Shown piece by piece: positions 1 through 8,358 of a stretch of DNA of 64,000 bases. Origin of the DNA: Pseudomonas sp. MWU15-20650 (GTDB lineage Bacteria > Pseudomonadota > Gammaproteobacteria > Pseudomonadales > Pseudomonadaceae); assembly GCF_023242475.1 (NCBI RefSeq), contig NZ_JALJFG010000036.1, positions 1-64,000 of the forward strand, written 5' to 3'. Within the stretch, counting starts at the first letter, position 1, and every line of letters starts with the position of its first letter. The position numbers and the translations under genes were made by a program. The notes beneath the pieces were generated by a model. That model searched no databases and was not told the DNA's origin. It was given only the letters and a program-made list of their open reading frames with translations.

Positions 1-33
1 CTAATGCCCGTCAGTTAAGAAGGCGCGCTGTAC

Positions 34-126
34 TGTGGCGAGGGAGCGCGCGAAGCGGCCCCGCTCTTTGTTGACAAAGAATGGGACTGCTACGCAGTCC
101 AACGGGAGCAAGCTCCCTCGCCACAG
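34..126. repeat. REP-type inverted repeat
   Basis: The left arm reads TGTGGCGAGGGAGC and the right arm is its complement GCTCCCTCGCCACA. A smaller inner hairpin (GGACTGC/GCAGTCC, about 83-99) lies between them. This is the usual form of paired REP elements in fluorescent pseudomonads. It sits just past the stop of the pipA-like gene and could stabilise or end that transcript. Confidence 0.75.
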
Positions 127-156
127 CGCTTAAAAGCCGCCCACTCACACAGGAAT

Positions 157-1089
157 TCAACCCGCCTTGAGTTCCTTGTGTGGCATGGAGCACGCTTCAT
201 CCAAAAACTTCACCACCGTTCCCATGCACGCTTGGCGTTCTTCCACATGGGGCATATGGCTGGAGTCTTCAAACAGCGCCCAGCGCACGTCCGCGATCTC
301 ATCCAGGAACGGCTTGACCACCAACGGTGTGGCCTCGTCATGACGGCCGGAAATCACCAGGGTCGGTACCTTGATCGCCGACAATCGGCCGATCACATTC
401 CAGTCTTTCAAGCTGCCGATCACGTGGAATTCGGTCGGGCCGCTCATGGCGTGGTACACCGTCGGGTCAGAATCGACCTGGGCGAAGGTGCGCGCCACTT
501 CCTCCGGCCACGGGTTGACCCGGCATACGTGCTGGTCATAGAAAATCCGCGAGGCGCCAAGGTATTCCGGGTCTTGATACGTGCCGGCCTGTTCGTGCTT
601 GAGCAGGGTTTCGTGCACACCTTCCGGCAGCAGTTTGCGCAGGCGGTTGGCCTCGCTGACCCAGGTGCGCATGCACGTCGGCGAGTTGGCGGGAATGAAC
701 GCGCGCAGGCCCTTGGGCTGCAGGATCGCATGCTCGCTGCCGAGCATGCCGCCCCAGGATTGGCCGAGGATCGCGTAGTTGTCGCTGATTTGCAGGTGGT
801 CCAGCAGGTTGTTCAGTTCTTCGAGGAACAGGCTGATGGTCCAGAATGAAGGGTCTTTCTCCGGCAGGTGCGTGGAGCGGCCATTACCCAGTTGGTCGTA
901 GTGAATCACTGCGTGACCGCTGGCGGCAACGTCCTTGAAGGCATCGACGTAGTCGTGGGTGCAGCCGGGGCCGCCATGGATGATCACCAACGGTGTACGG
1001 CCGGTGGTCAGGTCGCCCGTAACGCGGTACCAGGTCTGATAGGCGCCAAAGGACGCATAGCCTTCGCGGACTTTTTCGATGAATTCCAT
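157..1089 (-). CDS. pipA: Proline iminopeptidase-like alpha/beta hydrolase (PipA-like)
   Basis: This 310-residue protein belongs to the proline iminopeptidase (peptidase S33) branch of the alpha/beta hydrolases, which remove N-terminal proline from peptides or cleave related amides. The oxyanion-hole motif HGGPG is at residues 38-42. The nucleophile elbow GQSWGG is at 109-114, with Ser111 as nucleophile. The likely acid and base are Asp251 (GRHDE) and His278 (SSHMP). No signal peptide is seen, so it should be cytoplasmic. The ATG has an AGGG sequence about 8 nt upstream. The gene lies just downstream of the LuxR-solo gene on the same strand, but a 20-bp lux-box-like palindrome between them suggests its own promoter. 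This matches the pipR-pipA arrangement described in plant-associated Pseudomonas. Its true substrate is unknown; family membership is secure. Confidence 0.88.
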   Translation of the reverse strand: MEFIEKVREGYASFGAYQTWYRVTGDLTTGRTPLVIIHGGPGCTHDYVDAFKDVAASGHAVIHYDQLGNGRSTHLPEKDPSFWTISLFLEELNNLLDHLQISDNYAILGQSWGGMLGSEHAILQPKGLRAFIPANSPTCMRTWVSEANRLRKLLPEGVHETLLKHEQAGTYQDPEYLGASRIFYDQHVCRVNPWPEEVARTFAQVDSDPTVYHAMSGPTEFHVIGSLKDWNVIGRLSAIKVPTLVISGRHDEATPLVVKPFLDEIADVRWALFEDSSHMPHVEERQACMGTVVKFLDEACSMPHKELKAG

Positions 1090-1149
1090 TTCGTGCCCTG
1101 CTCTGAAAAAAGGATCAGGGACACAATAGTCTGCACAAGAAGTTTAGGT

Positions 1150-1169
1150 AACTAGCAAAACAGCTAGGT
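1150..1169 (-). promoter_or_regulatory. lux-box-like palindrome in front of pipA
   Basis: Six of the outer seven base pairs of this 20-bp element are palindromic; the core arms are CTAGC and GCTAG, 6 bp apart. On the minus strand a -10-like TATTGT lies at 1128-1123, giving a predicted start near 1117. That puts the box centre about 42 bp upstream, the usual position for LuxR-type activation. The size equals the 20 bp of classical lux boxes. Function is inferred. Confidence 0.6.
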
Positions 1170-1181
1170 TTTGCCGACGGA

Positions 1182-1967
1182 TCAGCCCTCCAGCAGGCGG
1201 TAATGGGTGGCACGTACGACCGCTTGCACGCGGTTCTTGGCCCCCAGTTTGTGCATGGCCGAGGCCAGGTGCAGGGTGACCACCGCCAGGGAACGGCTCA
1301 GTTGCGTGGCGATTTCGGCGGCGGTCAGGCCGTCGGCGGCCCATTTCAGGCACTCGCGTTCGCGTTTGGTCAGGTGAATATGTGGGTAGGTCCGCAGCTC
1401 TCTGCTGAACAGCGGGTAGGCCGCTTCCTGCAAGGCATGGGTGATGAGGCTGAAATCGGCCAACGTCTGCTGCGCGTCCTTCAATACCGTGCGCGCCTTG
1501 CCGGTACGCAGGCCCGTCAACGATGCGAAGCCTCCCCGGGGCAGGTGGATCGGCACGCTGACACCGCAGGTCAACTGCTGCTCATGCAGGTACGAAGACA
1601 CCGGCGCGTGGCAAGGGTCGATGATCTTTTGCAGGGCGGTCTCGGTTTTCGCCTCGTAGGACCAGACAAAGGGTGACACCGTGCTCAGGGCCAGGTGTTG
1701 CACCGGGTCTATCTGGTAAAACCCTTCGCCGCACCATAAGGCTTGCCAGTCGGTCGGTGTGTTGCGCAATTGCAGCACCGAGGGTGTAATCAGTGCACCA
1801 TTGAGGTCGATGGGCACCGGGGTGTAGTCATACACCAGTGCATCGAAACCCAATTGCTGGGCGAGGGTAAAGGTATTGTCCATCTGCTCGTCCAGGCTCC
1901 TGCCTGGTATGAGACGGTCATTGAAGGCGGTTAGCTTGGCCTGCATCCGTTCTGCTCCCGAATTCAT
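1182..1967 (-). CDS. pipR: LuxR-family solo regulator, plant-responsive PipR/OryR type
   Basis: The protein has an N-terminal autoinducer-binding-like domain and a C-terminal LuxR/GerE helix-turn-helix. The HTH begins at the typical LTKRERECLKWAADG segment and continues through AAEIATQLSRS and HKLGAKNR. No luxI-type synthase lies nearby, so it is a solo. Its neighbours (iminopeptidases, peptide-type ABC importer) are those of PipR from a Populus endophyte Pseudomonas, reported to respond to a plant-derived ethanolamine-type compound taken up by the adjacent transporter. The open frame extends to a GTG at 2000 without a ribosome site. The ATG at 1967 (GAG upstream) or the ATG at 1946 (GGGAG 8 nt upstream) is more likely; I used 1967. 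Lux-box-like palindromes lie on both sides. Ligand identity is inference. Confidence 0.85.
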   Translation of the reverse strand: MNSGAERMQAKLTAFNDRLIPGRSLDEQMDNTFTLAQQLGFDALVYDYTPVPIDLNGALITPSVLQLRNTPTDWQALWCGEGFYQIDPVQHLALSTVSPFVWSYEAKTETALQKIIDPCHAPVSSYLHEQQLTCGVSVPIHLPRGGFASLTGLRTGKARTVLKDAQQTLADFSLITHALQEAAYPLFSRELRTYPHIHLTKRERECLKWAADGLTAAEIATQLSRSLAVVTLHLASAMHKLGAKNRVQAVVRATHYRLLEG

Positions 1968-2026
1968 TTGAATCTCGACTTGCGGCAAGTAGAATGCCAC
2001 GCCCCGGCGAAGGACTGCCAGGCCAA

Positions 2027-2046
2027 ACCTATAAGAAATACTAGGT
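2027..2046. promoter_or_regulatory. lux-box-like palindrome between pipR and aapA
   Basis: The element has perfect outer arms ACCTA and TAGGT separated by 10 bp, exactly 20 bp overall. It lies 60 bp before the preferred pipR start and about 84 bp before the aapA-like ATG, in the divergent intergenic region. It could serve both autoregulation of pipR and activation of the importer operon. It shares arm sequence with the second box at 1150-1169, which supports a common regulator. Confidence 0.65.
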
Positions 2047-2129
2047 TATGGACGCGCGGCATCCTCGGTAGTGTTGGCCTGATAAACGGCCGCTACCTGC
2101 CAGGCTGATACAACACAAGGAATGTATGC

Positions 2130-3017
2130 ATGTGGCGTGAAATTGCCCCCGACCAGCAGTACAACGTGCAAGTCGATGGCCATAACCTCGTGGTCTACAG
2201 CTTTGGCGAAGGCGATGAGGTGCTGTTGTGTCTCAACGGTGGCCCGGGCTTGCCGTGTGACTACTTGCGCGACGCCCACGGCTGGCTCAAAATCCATAAC
2301 CTGCGAGTGGTTGCATTCGACCAGCTTGGCACGGGCGCATCAGCCAGACCGACCGATGTTTCCCTGTGGGAAATCCGCCGTTATGTAGAAGAAGTCGAAA
2401 CCGTGCGCCAAGCCCTGAACCTGGGCCGGGTGCATTTGCTTGGGCATTCCTGGGGCGGTTGGCTGGGCATCGAGTACGCGATCCATTATCCCGGTGCGCT
2501 GAAAAGCCTGATCCTCGAAAACACGGTCGGCGACATTCCCCATCTCTCTCAAGAACTCGAACGCCTGCGCGGTGCCCTCGGCAGCGAAACCGTGGCCATG
2601 ATGCAGCGCCACGAAGCCATGGGGACCCTGGACCACCCGCAGTACCAGGCGGCCATCACCTTGCTCAACTATCGCCACGTGTGCCGCCTGGACGAGTGGC
2701 CGCAGCCGCTCAAGCGCTCCCTTGACGACTGGAACATGGGGCCCTACGAAACCATGCAGGGTCCCAATGAGTTCCTCTATACCGGCAACCTCAAGGACTG
2801 GAACCGCATCGCTGAAATGGCCGACTTCAAGATGCCGATCCTGATCACCACTGGCCAGCACGACGAACTGACGCCTGCCTGTGCCATGCGCATGAAGCTG
2901 GCAGCCAAGCAGGCTGAATTGCACGTGTTCCCCAACAGTAGCCATATGCCTTTTTATGAGGAGCCCCAGGCATACTTCCCGGTACTGCTGGACTTCCTCG
3001 CTCGCCACCGAGGCTGA
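2130..3017 (+). CDS. aapA: Proline iminopeptidase-like hydrolase, first gene of the importer operon
   Basis: This is a second S33-type alpha/beta hydrolase, 295 residues long. The oxyanion motif is NGGPG (residues 36-40) instead of the usual HGGPG. The nucleophile elbow GHSWGG contains Ser107, and the other triad members are Asp245 (GQHDE) and His272 (SSHMP). It is clearly diverged from the pipA-like protein and so not a recent duplicate. It is the first gene of a tight operon (3 bp before the permease gene), which suggests it processes what the importer brings in. An AAGG lies 9 nt upstream of the ATG; in-frame evidence favours this ATG over two near ATGs in other frames. The symbol follows the aapA-F naming I recall for the homologous system; the family call is firm and the substrate unknown. 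Confidence 0.82.
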   Translation: MWREIAPDQQYNVQVDGHNLVVYSFGEGDEVLLCLNGGPGLPCDYLRDAHGWLKIHNLRVVAFDQLGTGASARPTDVSLWEIRRYVEEVETVRQALNLGRVHLLGHSWGGWLGIEYAIHYPGALKSLILENTVGDIPHLSQELERLRGALGSETVAMMQRHEAMGTLDHPQYQAAITLLNYRHVCRLDEWPQPLKRSLDDWNMGPYETMQGPNEFLYTGNLKDWNRIAEMADFKMPILITTGQHDELTPACAMRMKLAAKQAELHVFPNSSHMPFYEEPQAYFPVLLDFLARHRG

Positions 3018-3020
3018 CGG

Positions 3021-3968
3021 ATGAACCTGGCGCGTTACCGTTTTGTACTCTCCCGGCCGCTGCAATTGCTGCCGGTGCTGTTTGGCATCAGCCTGATCAC
3101 CTTCGTGTTGGTGCGCTCGATTCCCGGCGACCCGGCCCGCGCGCTGCTCGGCTCGCGCAGCACGCCGGACGCCTTGTTGAAAATCCGCGCCCAGTACGGC
3201 CTCGACGAACCGTTGTGGCTGCAATATTTCTACTTCCTGAAGAACCTGCTCAGGGGCGACCTCGGCCAATCGCTACTGTACAAGGTCGATGCGCTGAAAC
3301 TGATCGTCACCCGTATCGAACCGACGCTGGTGCTGGTACTGGGCAGTGTGGTGCTTGCGCTGCTGATTGCGGTGCCGCTGGCGACGTGGGCGGCGCGCAA
3401 CAAAGGCGGCTGGGCGGACAACCTGATCCGTATATTCACCACGGTCGGCCTTGGGATGCCGGCGTTCTGGCTGGGGTTGATGCTGATCCTGCTGCTCAGC
3501 GTGCAATGGGGCTTGTTCCCGGTGTCCGGCTACGGGCGGACCTGGCTGGACAAGGCGCACCATATGGTCCTGCCGTGCTTGACCATCGCCCTGGCGCTGT
3601 CGGCGGTGCTGGTGCGCAACCTGCGGGCAAGCATGTTGATGGAATTGCAGGCTGACCATGTCACCGCCGCCCGCGCGCGAGGGCTATCGCAAGCGGCTGT
3701 GTTCCGTCGCCATGTACTGCCCAACTCCCTGGTGCCGGCGGTCAACCTGCTGGCGGTCAACATCGGCTGGCTGATCAGCGGCACGGTGGTCATCGAAAGC
3801 CTGTTTGCCATTCCGGGCATTGGCCAGTTGCTGGTGCGCGGCATTTTTACCCGGGACTACATGGTGGTGCAGGGCGTGGCGATGGTGCTGGCCTGTGCGA
3901 CGGTGGTGGTTAACTTTGTGGCGGACGTGGTCACGGTTGCCCTCGACCCCCGGGTGAAGATGCAATGA
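3021..3968 (+). CDS. aapB: Peptide-type ABC transporter permease, DppB/OppB family
   Basis: This 315-residue inner-membrane permease begins with an N-terminal membrane segment around LLPVLFGISLITFVLV and carries the family hallmark RSIPGDPARALLG. The cytoplasmic EAA loop, which docks to the ATPases, is ARARGLSQAAVFRRHVLPN near residue 220. About six membrane segments are visible. It pairs with the next gene to form the heteromeric channel of a dipeptide/oligopeptide-type importer. The 4-bp overlap with the next gene (ATGA) indicates translational coupling. The function as a permease is certain by family; the imported solute is probably a small peptide-like or amide compound, judged from the pipR context. 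Confidence 0.9.
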   Translation: MNLARYRFVLSRPLQLLPVLFGISLITFVLVRSIPGDPARALLGSRSTPDALLKIRAQYGLDEPLWLQYFYFLKNLLRGDLGQSLLYKVDALKLIVTRIEPTLVLVLGSVVLALLIAVPLATWAARNKGGWADNLIRIFTTVGLGMPAFWLGLMLILLLSVQWGLFPVSGYGRTWLDKAHHMVLPCLTIALALSAVLVRNLRASMLMELQADHVTAARARGLSQAAVFRRHVLPNSLVPAVNLLAVNIGWLISGTVVIESLFAIPGIGQLLVRGIFTRDYMVVQGVAMVLACATVVVNFVADVVTVALDPRVKMQ

Positions 3969-4822
3969 GCAGCCGCCCACTGATTGCTCCCTGGCGTTTG
4001 CGCCTGCCTTTGGGCTTTCGCAATGGCCGGTTCACCGCCGCGTGGGGGCTGTTGATTCTGCTCATCTGGTTGGCCCTGGCGCTGTTTGCACCGTGGATCG
4101 CCCCTTATGACCCGATTGCGCAGAACACCGACATCAGTTTGTTGGGGCCCAGCCTGGCCCATCCGTTTGGCACTGATAATTACGGCAGGGACATCCTTTC
4201 GAGGGTGATATGGGGGGCACGCGTCGACCTGCAACTGGCGATTATCGGGGTGATCTTCCCGTTCATCATCGGCACCTTCGTCGGTGCCATCTCCGGCTAC
4301 ATCGGCGGGCGCTTCGACAGCTTTTGCATGCGTGTGATCGATGTGATCCTGGCGTTCCCCTTCCTCGTGCTGATGCTGGCAATCATGGCTATCCTCGGGC
4401 CCGGCTTGAAGAGTTTTTATATCGCCATGGCGCTGGTGGGCTGGGTGTCCTATGCGCGGCTGATTCGTTCGCAGATCCTGGTGCTCAAAGAGAGCGACTT
4501 TGCCCTGGCCGCCAAGAGCCTGGGGTTTGGCCATGGGCGCATCCTGTTCCGGCATCTGCTGCCCAATGCGATGTTTGGCTCGATCGTGTTTTCCATGTCT
4601 GACGCGGTGCTGGTGCTGCTCAATGGTGCCGCCGTGAGTTACCTGGGGCTGGGCGTCCAACCGCCGACCGCCGAATGGGGCACCATGGTTGCCGAAGGGC
4701 AGGCGTTCATCACCACTGCCTGGTGGATCTGTACGTTCCCGGGCTTGGCCATCGTGACCTTGGCCATGGGATTCAGCCTGCTGGCTGACGGTGTGGCGCA
4801 AGTATTGGGGGATCGCTCATGA
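3965..4822 (+). CDS. aapC: Peptide-type ABC transporter permease, DppC/OppC family
   Basis: This 285-residue second permease subunit has the typical N-terminal membrane segment followed by the motif PFGTDNYGRDILSRVIWGAR of the OppC family. The EAA loop is AAKSLGFGHGRILFRHLLPN around residues 180-199. It overlaps the permease gene before it and the ATPase gene after it by 4 bp each, so the operon is tightly coupled. It acts in the inner membrane with the DppB-like subunit. Confidence 0.9.
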   Translation: MSSRPLIAPWRLRLPLGFRNGRFTAAWGLLILLIWLALALFAPWIAPYDPIAQNTDISLLGPSLAHPFGTDNYGRDILSRVIWGARVDLQLAIIGVIFPFIIGTFVGAISGYIGGRFDSFCMRVIDVILAFPFLVLMLAIMAILGPGLKSFYIAMALVGWVSYARLIRSQILVLKESDFALAAKSLGFGHGRILFRHLLPNAMFGSIVFSMSDAVLVLLNGAAVSYLGLGVQPPTAEWGTMVAEGQAFITTAWWICTFPGLAIVTLAMGFSLLADGVAQVLGDRS

Positions 4823-5775
4823 GCGTGCTTCAAGTGCAGGAGCTCAGTGTGATCGCCACTAATGCCGGGCGTGATGTGACGCTGGTTGATCGCGTGTCCT
4901 TCGACCTGGCCGAAGGTGAGATCCTTGGTTTGGTGGGCGAGAGCGGCTCGGGCAAGACCATGGCCTGTCGCGGGCTGATGCGTCTGTTGCCATCGCCCAA
5001 CCTGCGTGTCCAGGGCGCTGGCGTATGGTTGGCCGGCCAGGACTTGTTGCAGTTGGATGATGCCGGTATGCGTGCTGTGCGTGGCGGGCAGTTAGGCATG
5101 ATCTTCCAGAACCCCAGCAGCCACCTGGACCCCTTGATGCGCATTGGCGAGCAGATTGCCGAGGGTATCCGCCTGCATCAAGGTGCCTCGAAAAAAGACG
5201 CACGCTTGCAGGCTATCGAGGTGTTGCGCCAAGTCGGGATTCCCGACCCGCAAGCGCGGGTCGACAACTACCCCCACGAGTTTTCCGGCGGCATGCGCCA
5301 GCGCGCGATGATCGCGGTCGCGCTGGGCTGTAACCCGAAGGTGCTGATCGCCGATGAACCGACCACGGCGCTCGACGTGACGGTGCAGGCGCAGATCCTG
5401 CGACTGTTGCTGGACCTTCGTGACCAGCGCGGCTTGTCGATCATCATGATCACCCACGACCTCGGCGTCGTCGCGCAAACCTGCGACTCCATCGCCGTGA
5501 TGTACGCCGGGCGCCTGTGCGAGCGCGGCAGCAAATATGACCTCTTGGCGCACCCGCAGCATCCCTACACCGCTGGCCTGATCGACTGCCAGCCGGCCCA
5601 CAGCGCTGGCCATGCCTTGTTGCGCACCATCCCGGGCCAGCCTCCCTTGCTGGACGCGTTGCCCGACGGTTGCCGCTTCAATCCGCGCTGCCCGCAGGTG
5701 GGCGCCTTGTGCACCGAACGCCTGCCGCAAGGCACGCGGGTGGCCTGCCACTATCCTATGGGCGTTCGCCCATGA
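4819..5775 (+). CDS. aapD: Peptide-type ABC transporter ATPase, DppD/OppD family
   Basis: This 318-residue cytoplasmic ATPase has Walker A GESGSGKT at residues 40-47, the signature FSGGMRQR near 156, Walker B VLIADEP followed by TTALD, and the H-loop segment MITHDLG. The C-terminal oligopeptide-transporter extension contains the cysteine-rich RFNPRCP motif that in relatives binds an iron-sulfur cluster. It overlaps the next ATPase gene by 4 bp (ATGA). All catalytic motifs are canonical. Confidence 0.9.
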   Translation: MSVLQVQELSVIATNAGRDVTLVDRVSFDLAEGEILGLVGESGSGKTMACRGLMRLLPSPNLRVQGAGVWLAGQDLLQLDDAGMRAVRGGQLGMIFQNPSSHLDPLMRIGEQIAEGIRLHQGASKKDARLQAIEVLRQVGIPDPQARVDNYPHEFSGGMRQRAMIAVALGCNPKVLIADEPTTALDVTVQAQILRLLLDLRDQRGLSIIMITHDLGVVAQTCDSIAVMYAGRLCERGSKYDLLAHPQHPYTAGLIDCQPAHSAGHALLRTIPGQPPLLDALPDGCRFNPRCPQVGALCTERLPQGTRVACHYPMGVRP

Positions 5776-6770
5776 GCCTGTTGCAGATCAAGGATCTTGA
5801 GGTGCGCTTTGCCGCGTCCGGCAAGGGTGTGTTCGGCCTGAGCAAGCAGTGGGTGAGGGCGGTGAACGGTGTGTCGCTGAACCTGGCAGCGGGCCAAACC
5901 CTGGGCTTGGTCGGTGAGTCCGGCAGCGGCAAAAGTACGCTGGGCCGGGCGATTTTGCACCTCAACCCGATCAGTGCCGGGCAGGTGCTGTTCGATGGCA
6001 TCGACATGGCCCATGGCAGCGCCATCGACATCGCACGACTGCGCCATGAAACCGCGATGATTTTCCAGGACCCCTATGCCGCGCTGAACCCACGGCACAC
6101 GATTGGCGAAACCCTTGCCGAGGTCTTGCGCGTACAGCGCAAAGTCACCCCGCAACAGATCCCGGCCCGGGTCAACGAGCTGCTCGAGCTGGTGGGCCTG
6201 CGTCCCGAATTGGCCGCCCGCAAACCCGGTTCCCTCAGTGGCGGCCAGTGCCAGCGTGTGGGTATCGCCCGGGCGCTGGCGGTGGAGCCACGTTTGATCA
6301 TCGCCGACGAATGCGTAGCGGCACTGGATGTGTCGATCCAGGGCCAGATCATCAACCTGTTGCTGGAGCTGCAACAGCGCATGAACCTGGCGATTCTGTT
6401 TATCGCCCATGACTTGGCGATCGTGCGTCGCCTGTGCGACCGCGTGGCGGTGATGTACCTGGGCAAGATCGTCGAGGAAGGGCCGGTGGAAGCGGTGTTT
6501 ACCGCGCCACGTCATCCCTATACCGCTGCGTTGATCGAGGCGATTCCCGAGATCGATCCCTATCGGCCTTTGCCTACGCAACCCTTGCCCGGTGAGCCAC
6601 CGAGCCCGCTGAATTTGCCTGAAGGCTGTGCCTTTCACCCGCGTTGCCGGTATGCCCGGGCCATGTGTTCCGTGGTATTGCCGCCGACCCATTTCCTGCA
6701 CGAGCATCGATACAGTTGCGTGCTTGAACAACCGTTGACCCTTTCTGCCGTTATAAACAAGGAGTTATGA
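5772..6770 (+). CDS. aapE: Peptide-type ABC transporter ATPase, DppF/OppF family, with altered motifs
   Basis: This second ATPase has 332 residues. The reading frame is open further upstream, but the ATG that overlaps the previous stop (ATGA) is the natural start. Walker A is GESGSGKST. Two motifs differ from the common form: the signature reads LSGGQCQR (Cys where Arg is usual), and Walker B is followed by DECVAALD (Cys where Pro is usual). The catalytic Glu and the Walker lysine are kept, so activity is likely. The H-loop FIAHDLA and the C-terminal CAFHPRCRYA motif are present. It works with the preceding ATPase as a heterodimer. Confidence 0.88.
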   Translation: MSLLQIKDLEVRFAASGKGVFGLSKQWVRAVNGVSLNLAAGQTLGLVGESGSGKSTLGRAILHLNPISAGQVLFDGIDMAHGSAIDIARLRHETAMIFQDPYAALNPRHTIGETLAEVLRVQRKVTPQQIPARVNELLELVGLRPELAARKPGSLSGGQCQRVGIARALAVEPRLIIADECVAALDVSIQGQIINLLLELQQRMNLAILFIAHDLAIVRRLCDRVAVMYLGKIVEEGPVEAVFTAPRHPYTAALIEAIPEIDPYRPLPTQPLPGEPPSPLNLPEGCAFHPRCRYARAMCSVVLPPTHFLHEHRYSCVLEQPLTLSAVINKEL

Positions 6771-6771
6771 C

Positions 6772-8286
6772 ATGCAATCGCGCCACTTGAAATTGCTCGC
6801 CGCCGCCACGCTGACGGCGTGGTCGCTGACCGCTGGTTTTGCACAAGCCGCTGGGGTCCTGACCATCGGCTGCCGGGAAGACAGCACCACGTTTGACCCG
6901 ATCAAAAGCGCACAGAACCGCGACACCTGGGTATTCGCCAACGTCTATGACACCCTGGTGCGCGTGGATAACCTGGGCACCAAAATGGAACCGGGCCTGG
7001 CAGAAAGCTGGGAGATTTCCAAGGACGGCCTGACCTACACCTTCAAACTGCGTGACGCGAAATTTTCCGATGGCGCGCCGATCACCGCCAGCGATGCCGC
7101 CTTCAGCCTGTTGCGCATCCGCGACAACAAGGCGTCGCTGTGGAGTGAACCGTTCAGCCTGATCAACACGGCCAAGGCGTCTGATCCGCAGACCCTGGTG
7201 GTGACGCTGAAGACCCCAGCGGTCGCCTTCCTCTCGCAACTGGCCTCGCCGACGGTGTCGATCCTGTCGGAAAAAGCCATGACCCAGATGGGCGAAGATG
7301 CCTACTCGGAAAACCCGGTGACTTCCGGTGCGTTTACCGTGGGCGAGTGGCGCAAGGGTGATCGGGTGATCCTGAAGAAGAACCCGAACTTCTGGCAGGC
7401 CAGGAACGTGAGCCTCGATGGCGTGGAATGGGTGTCGGTGACCGACGACAACACCCGCATGCGCATGGTGCAGAACAATGAGCTCGACACGGCGATCTTC
7501 GTACCGTTCTCCCGCGTGGAAGAACTGAAGAAAGACCAGAACGTGGTGATCCACTCCGACCCGTCCACCCGTGAAGATCACCTGTTGATCAACCATGCTC
7601 ACGGGCTGCTGGCCAAGCAGCAAGTGCGTGAGGCGCTGGACATGGCCATCGACAAGCAATCGTTGGTCAAGACCGCAACGTACGGCCAAGGCACCGTGGC
7701 GTACTCTTACATCCCTAAAGGCTCGCTGTTCCACTACGCCAACAACCTGCAGCGCCCTTACGACCCGACAGCCGCCAAGAAGCTGCTGGCCGATGCCGGT
7801 GCCAAGGACTTGAAGCTCAACTACGTGGTCAACGCCGGCAATGAAGCCGATGAGCAGATTGCTGTGATCATCAAGGATCAACTGGCCAAGGTCGGCGTCA
7901 CCGCCAACTTGCAGAAAGTCGACCCGACCCAGAGCTGGCAGATGTTGGTGGACGGTGAGTACGATATTTCAGTGATGTACTGGACCAACGACATCCTCGA
8001 CCCGGACCAGAAGACCACCTTCGTGCTGGGCCACGACACCAACCAGAACTACATGACCCGTTACAAGAACGATAAGGTCAAGGAACTGGTAGCTGCGGCG
8101 CGCATCGAGGCCGACCCGGTCAAGCGTGAGCAGATGTACGTCGAACTGCAGAAGCTGGCGAAACAGGATGTGAACTGGATCGACTTGTACTACAGCCCTT
8201 ACATCAACATCTCGCGCAAGAATGTGAGCAACTTCCTGCAGAACCCGTTGGGGCGCTTCACGCTTGAGCAAGTGGTAAAAAACTAA
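6772..8286 (+). CDS. aapF: Periplasmic substrate-binding protein of the peptide-type importer
   Basis: This 504-residue SBP_bac_5 family protein has a clear signal peptide: basic MQSRHLK, a hydrophobic stretch, and a cleavage site near FAQA-AG at about residue 26. The mature part starts with the usual VLTIGCREDSTTFDPIKS fold entry. A strong AAGGAG ribosome site precedes the ATG, consistent with high expression of a binding protein. It ends the operon. In the homologous GM79 system the binding protein AapF is the one tied to the plant signal; here the ligand is inferred only. Confidence 0.9.
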   Translation: MQSRHLKLLAAATLTAWSLTAGFAQAAGVLTIGCREDSTTFDPIKSAQNRDTWVFANVYDTLVRVDNLGTKMEPGLAESWEISKDGLTYTFKLRDAKFSDGAPITASDAAFSLLRIRDNKASLWSEPFSLINTAKASDPQTLVVTLKTPAVAFLSQLASPTVSILSEKAMTQMGEDAYSENPVTSGAFTVGEWRKGDRVILKKNPNFWQARNVSLDGVEWVSVTDDNTRMRMVQNNELDTAIFVPFSRVEELKKDQNVVIHSDPSTREDHLLINHAHGLLAKQQVREALDMAIDKQSLVKTATYGQGTVAYSYIPKGSLFHYANNLQRPYDPTAAKKLLADAGAKDLKLNYVVNAGNEADEQIAVIIKDQLAKVGVTANLQKVDPTQSWQMLVDGEYDISVMYWTNDILDPDQKTTFVLGHDTNQNYMTRYKNDKVKELVAAARIEADPVKREQMYVELQKLAKQDVNWIDLYYSPYINISRKNVSNFLQNPLGRFTLEQVVKN

Positions 8287-8310
8287 GCGTCAAAGAACAC
8301 CGTAATACAC

Positions 8311-8340
8311 ATGTGGGAGAAGGCAAGCTCCCTCCCACAT
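8311..8340. repeat. Short REP palindrome, probable terminator of the importer operon
   Basis: ATGTGGGAG and CTCCCACAT flank a short loop containing GGCAAGCTC. It is a compact REP unit in the 72-bp gap between the convergent aapF and yciK genes and may end transcription in both directions. Confidence 0.7.
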
Positions 8341-8358
8341 TTGGTTCAGCGGTGTGTC

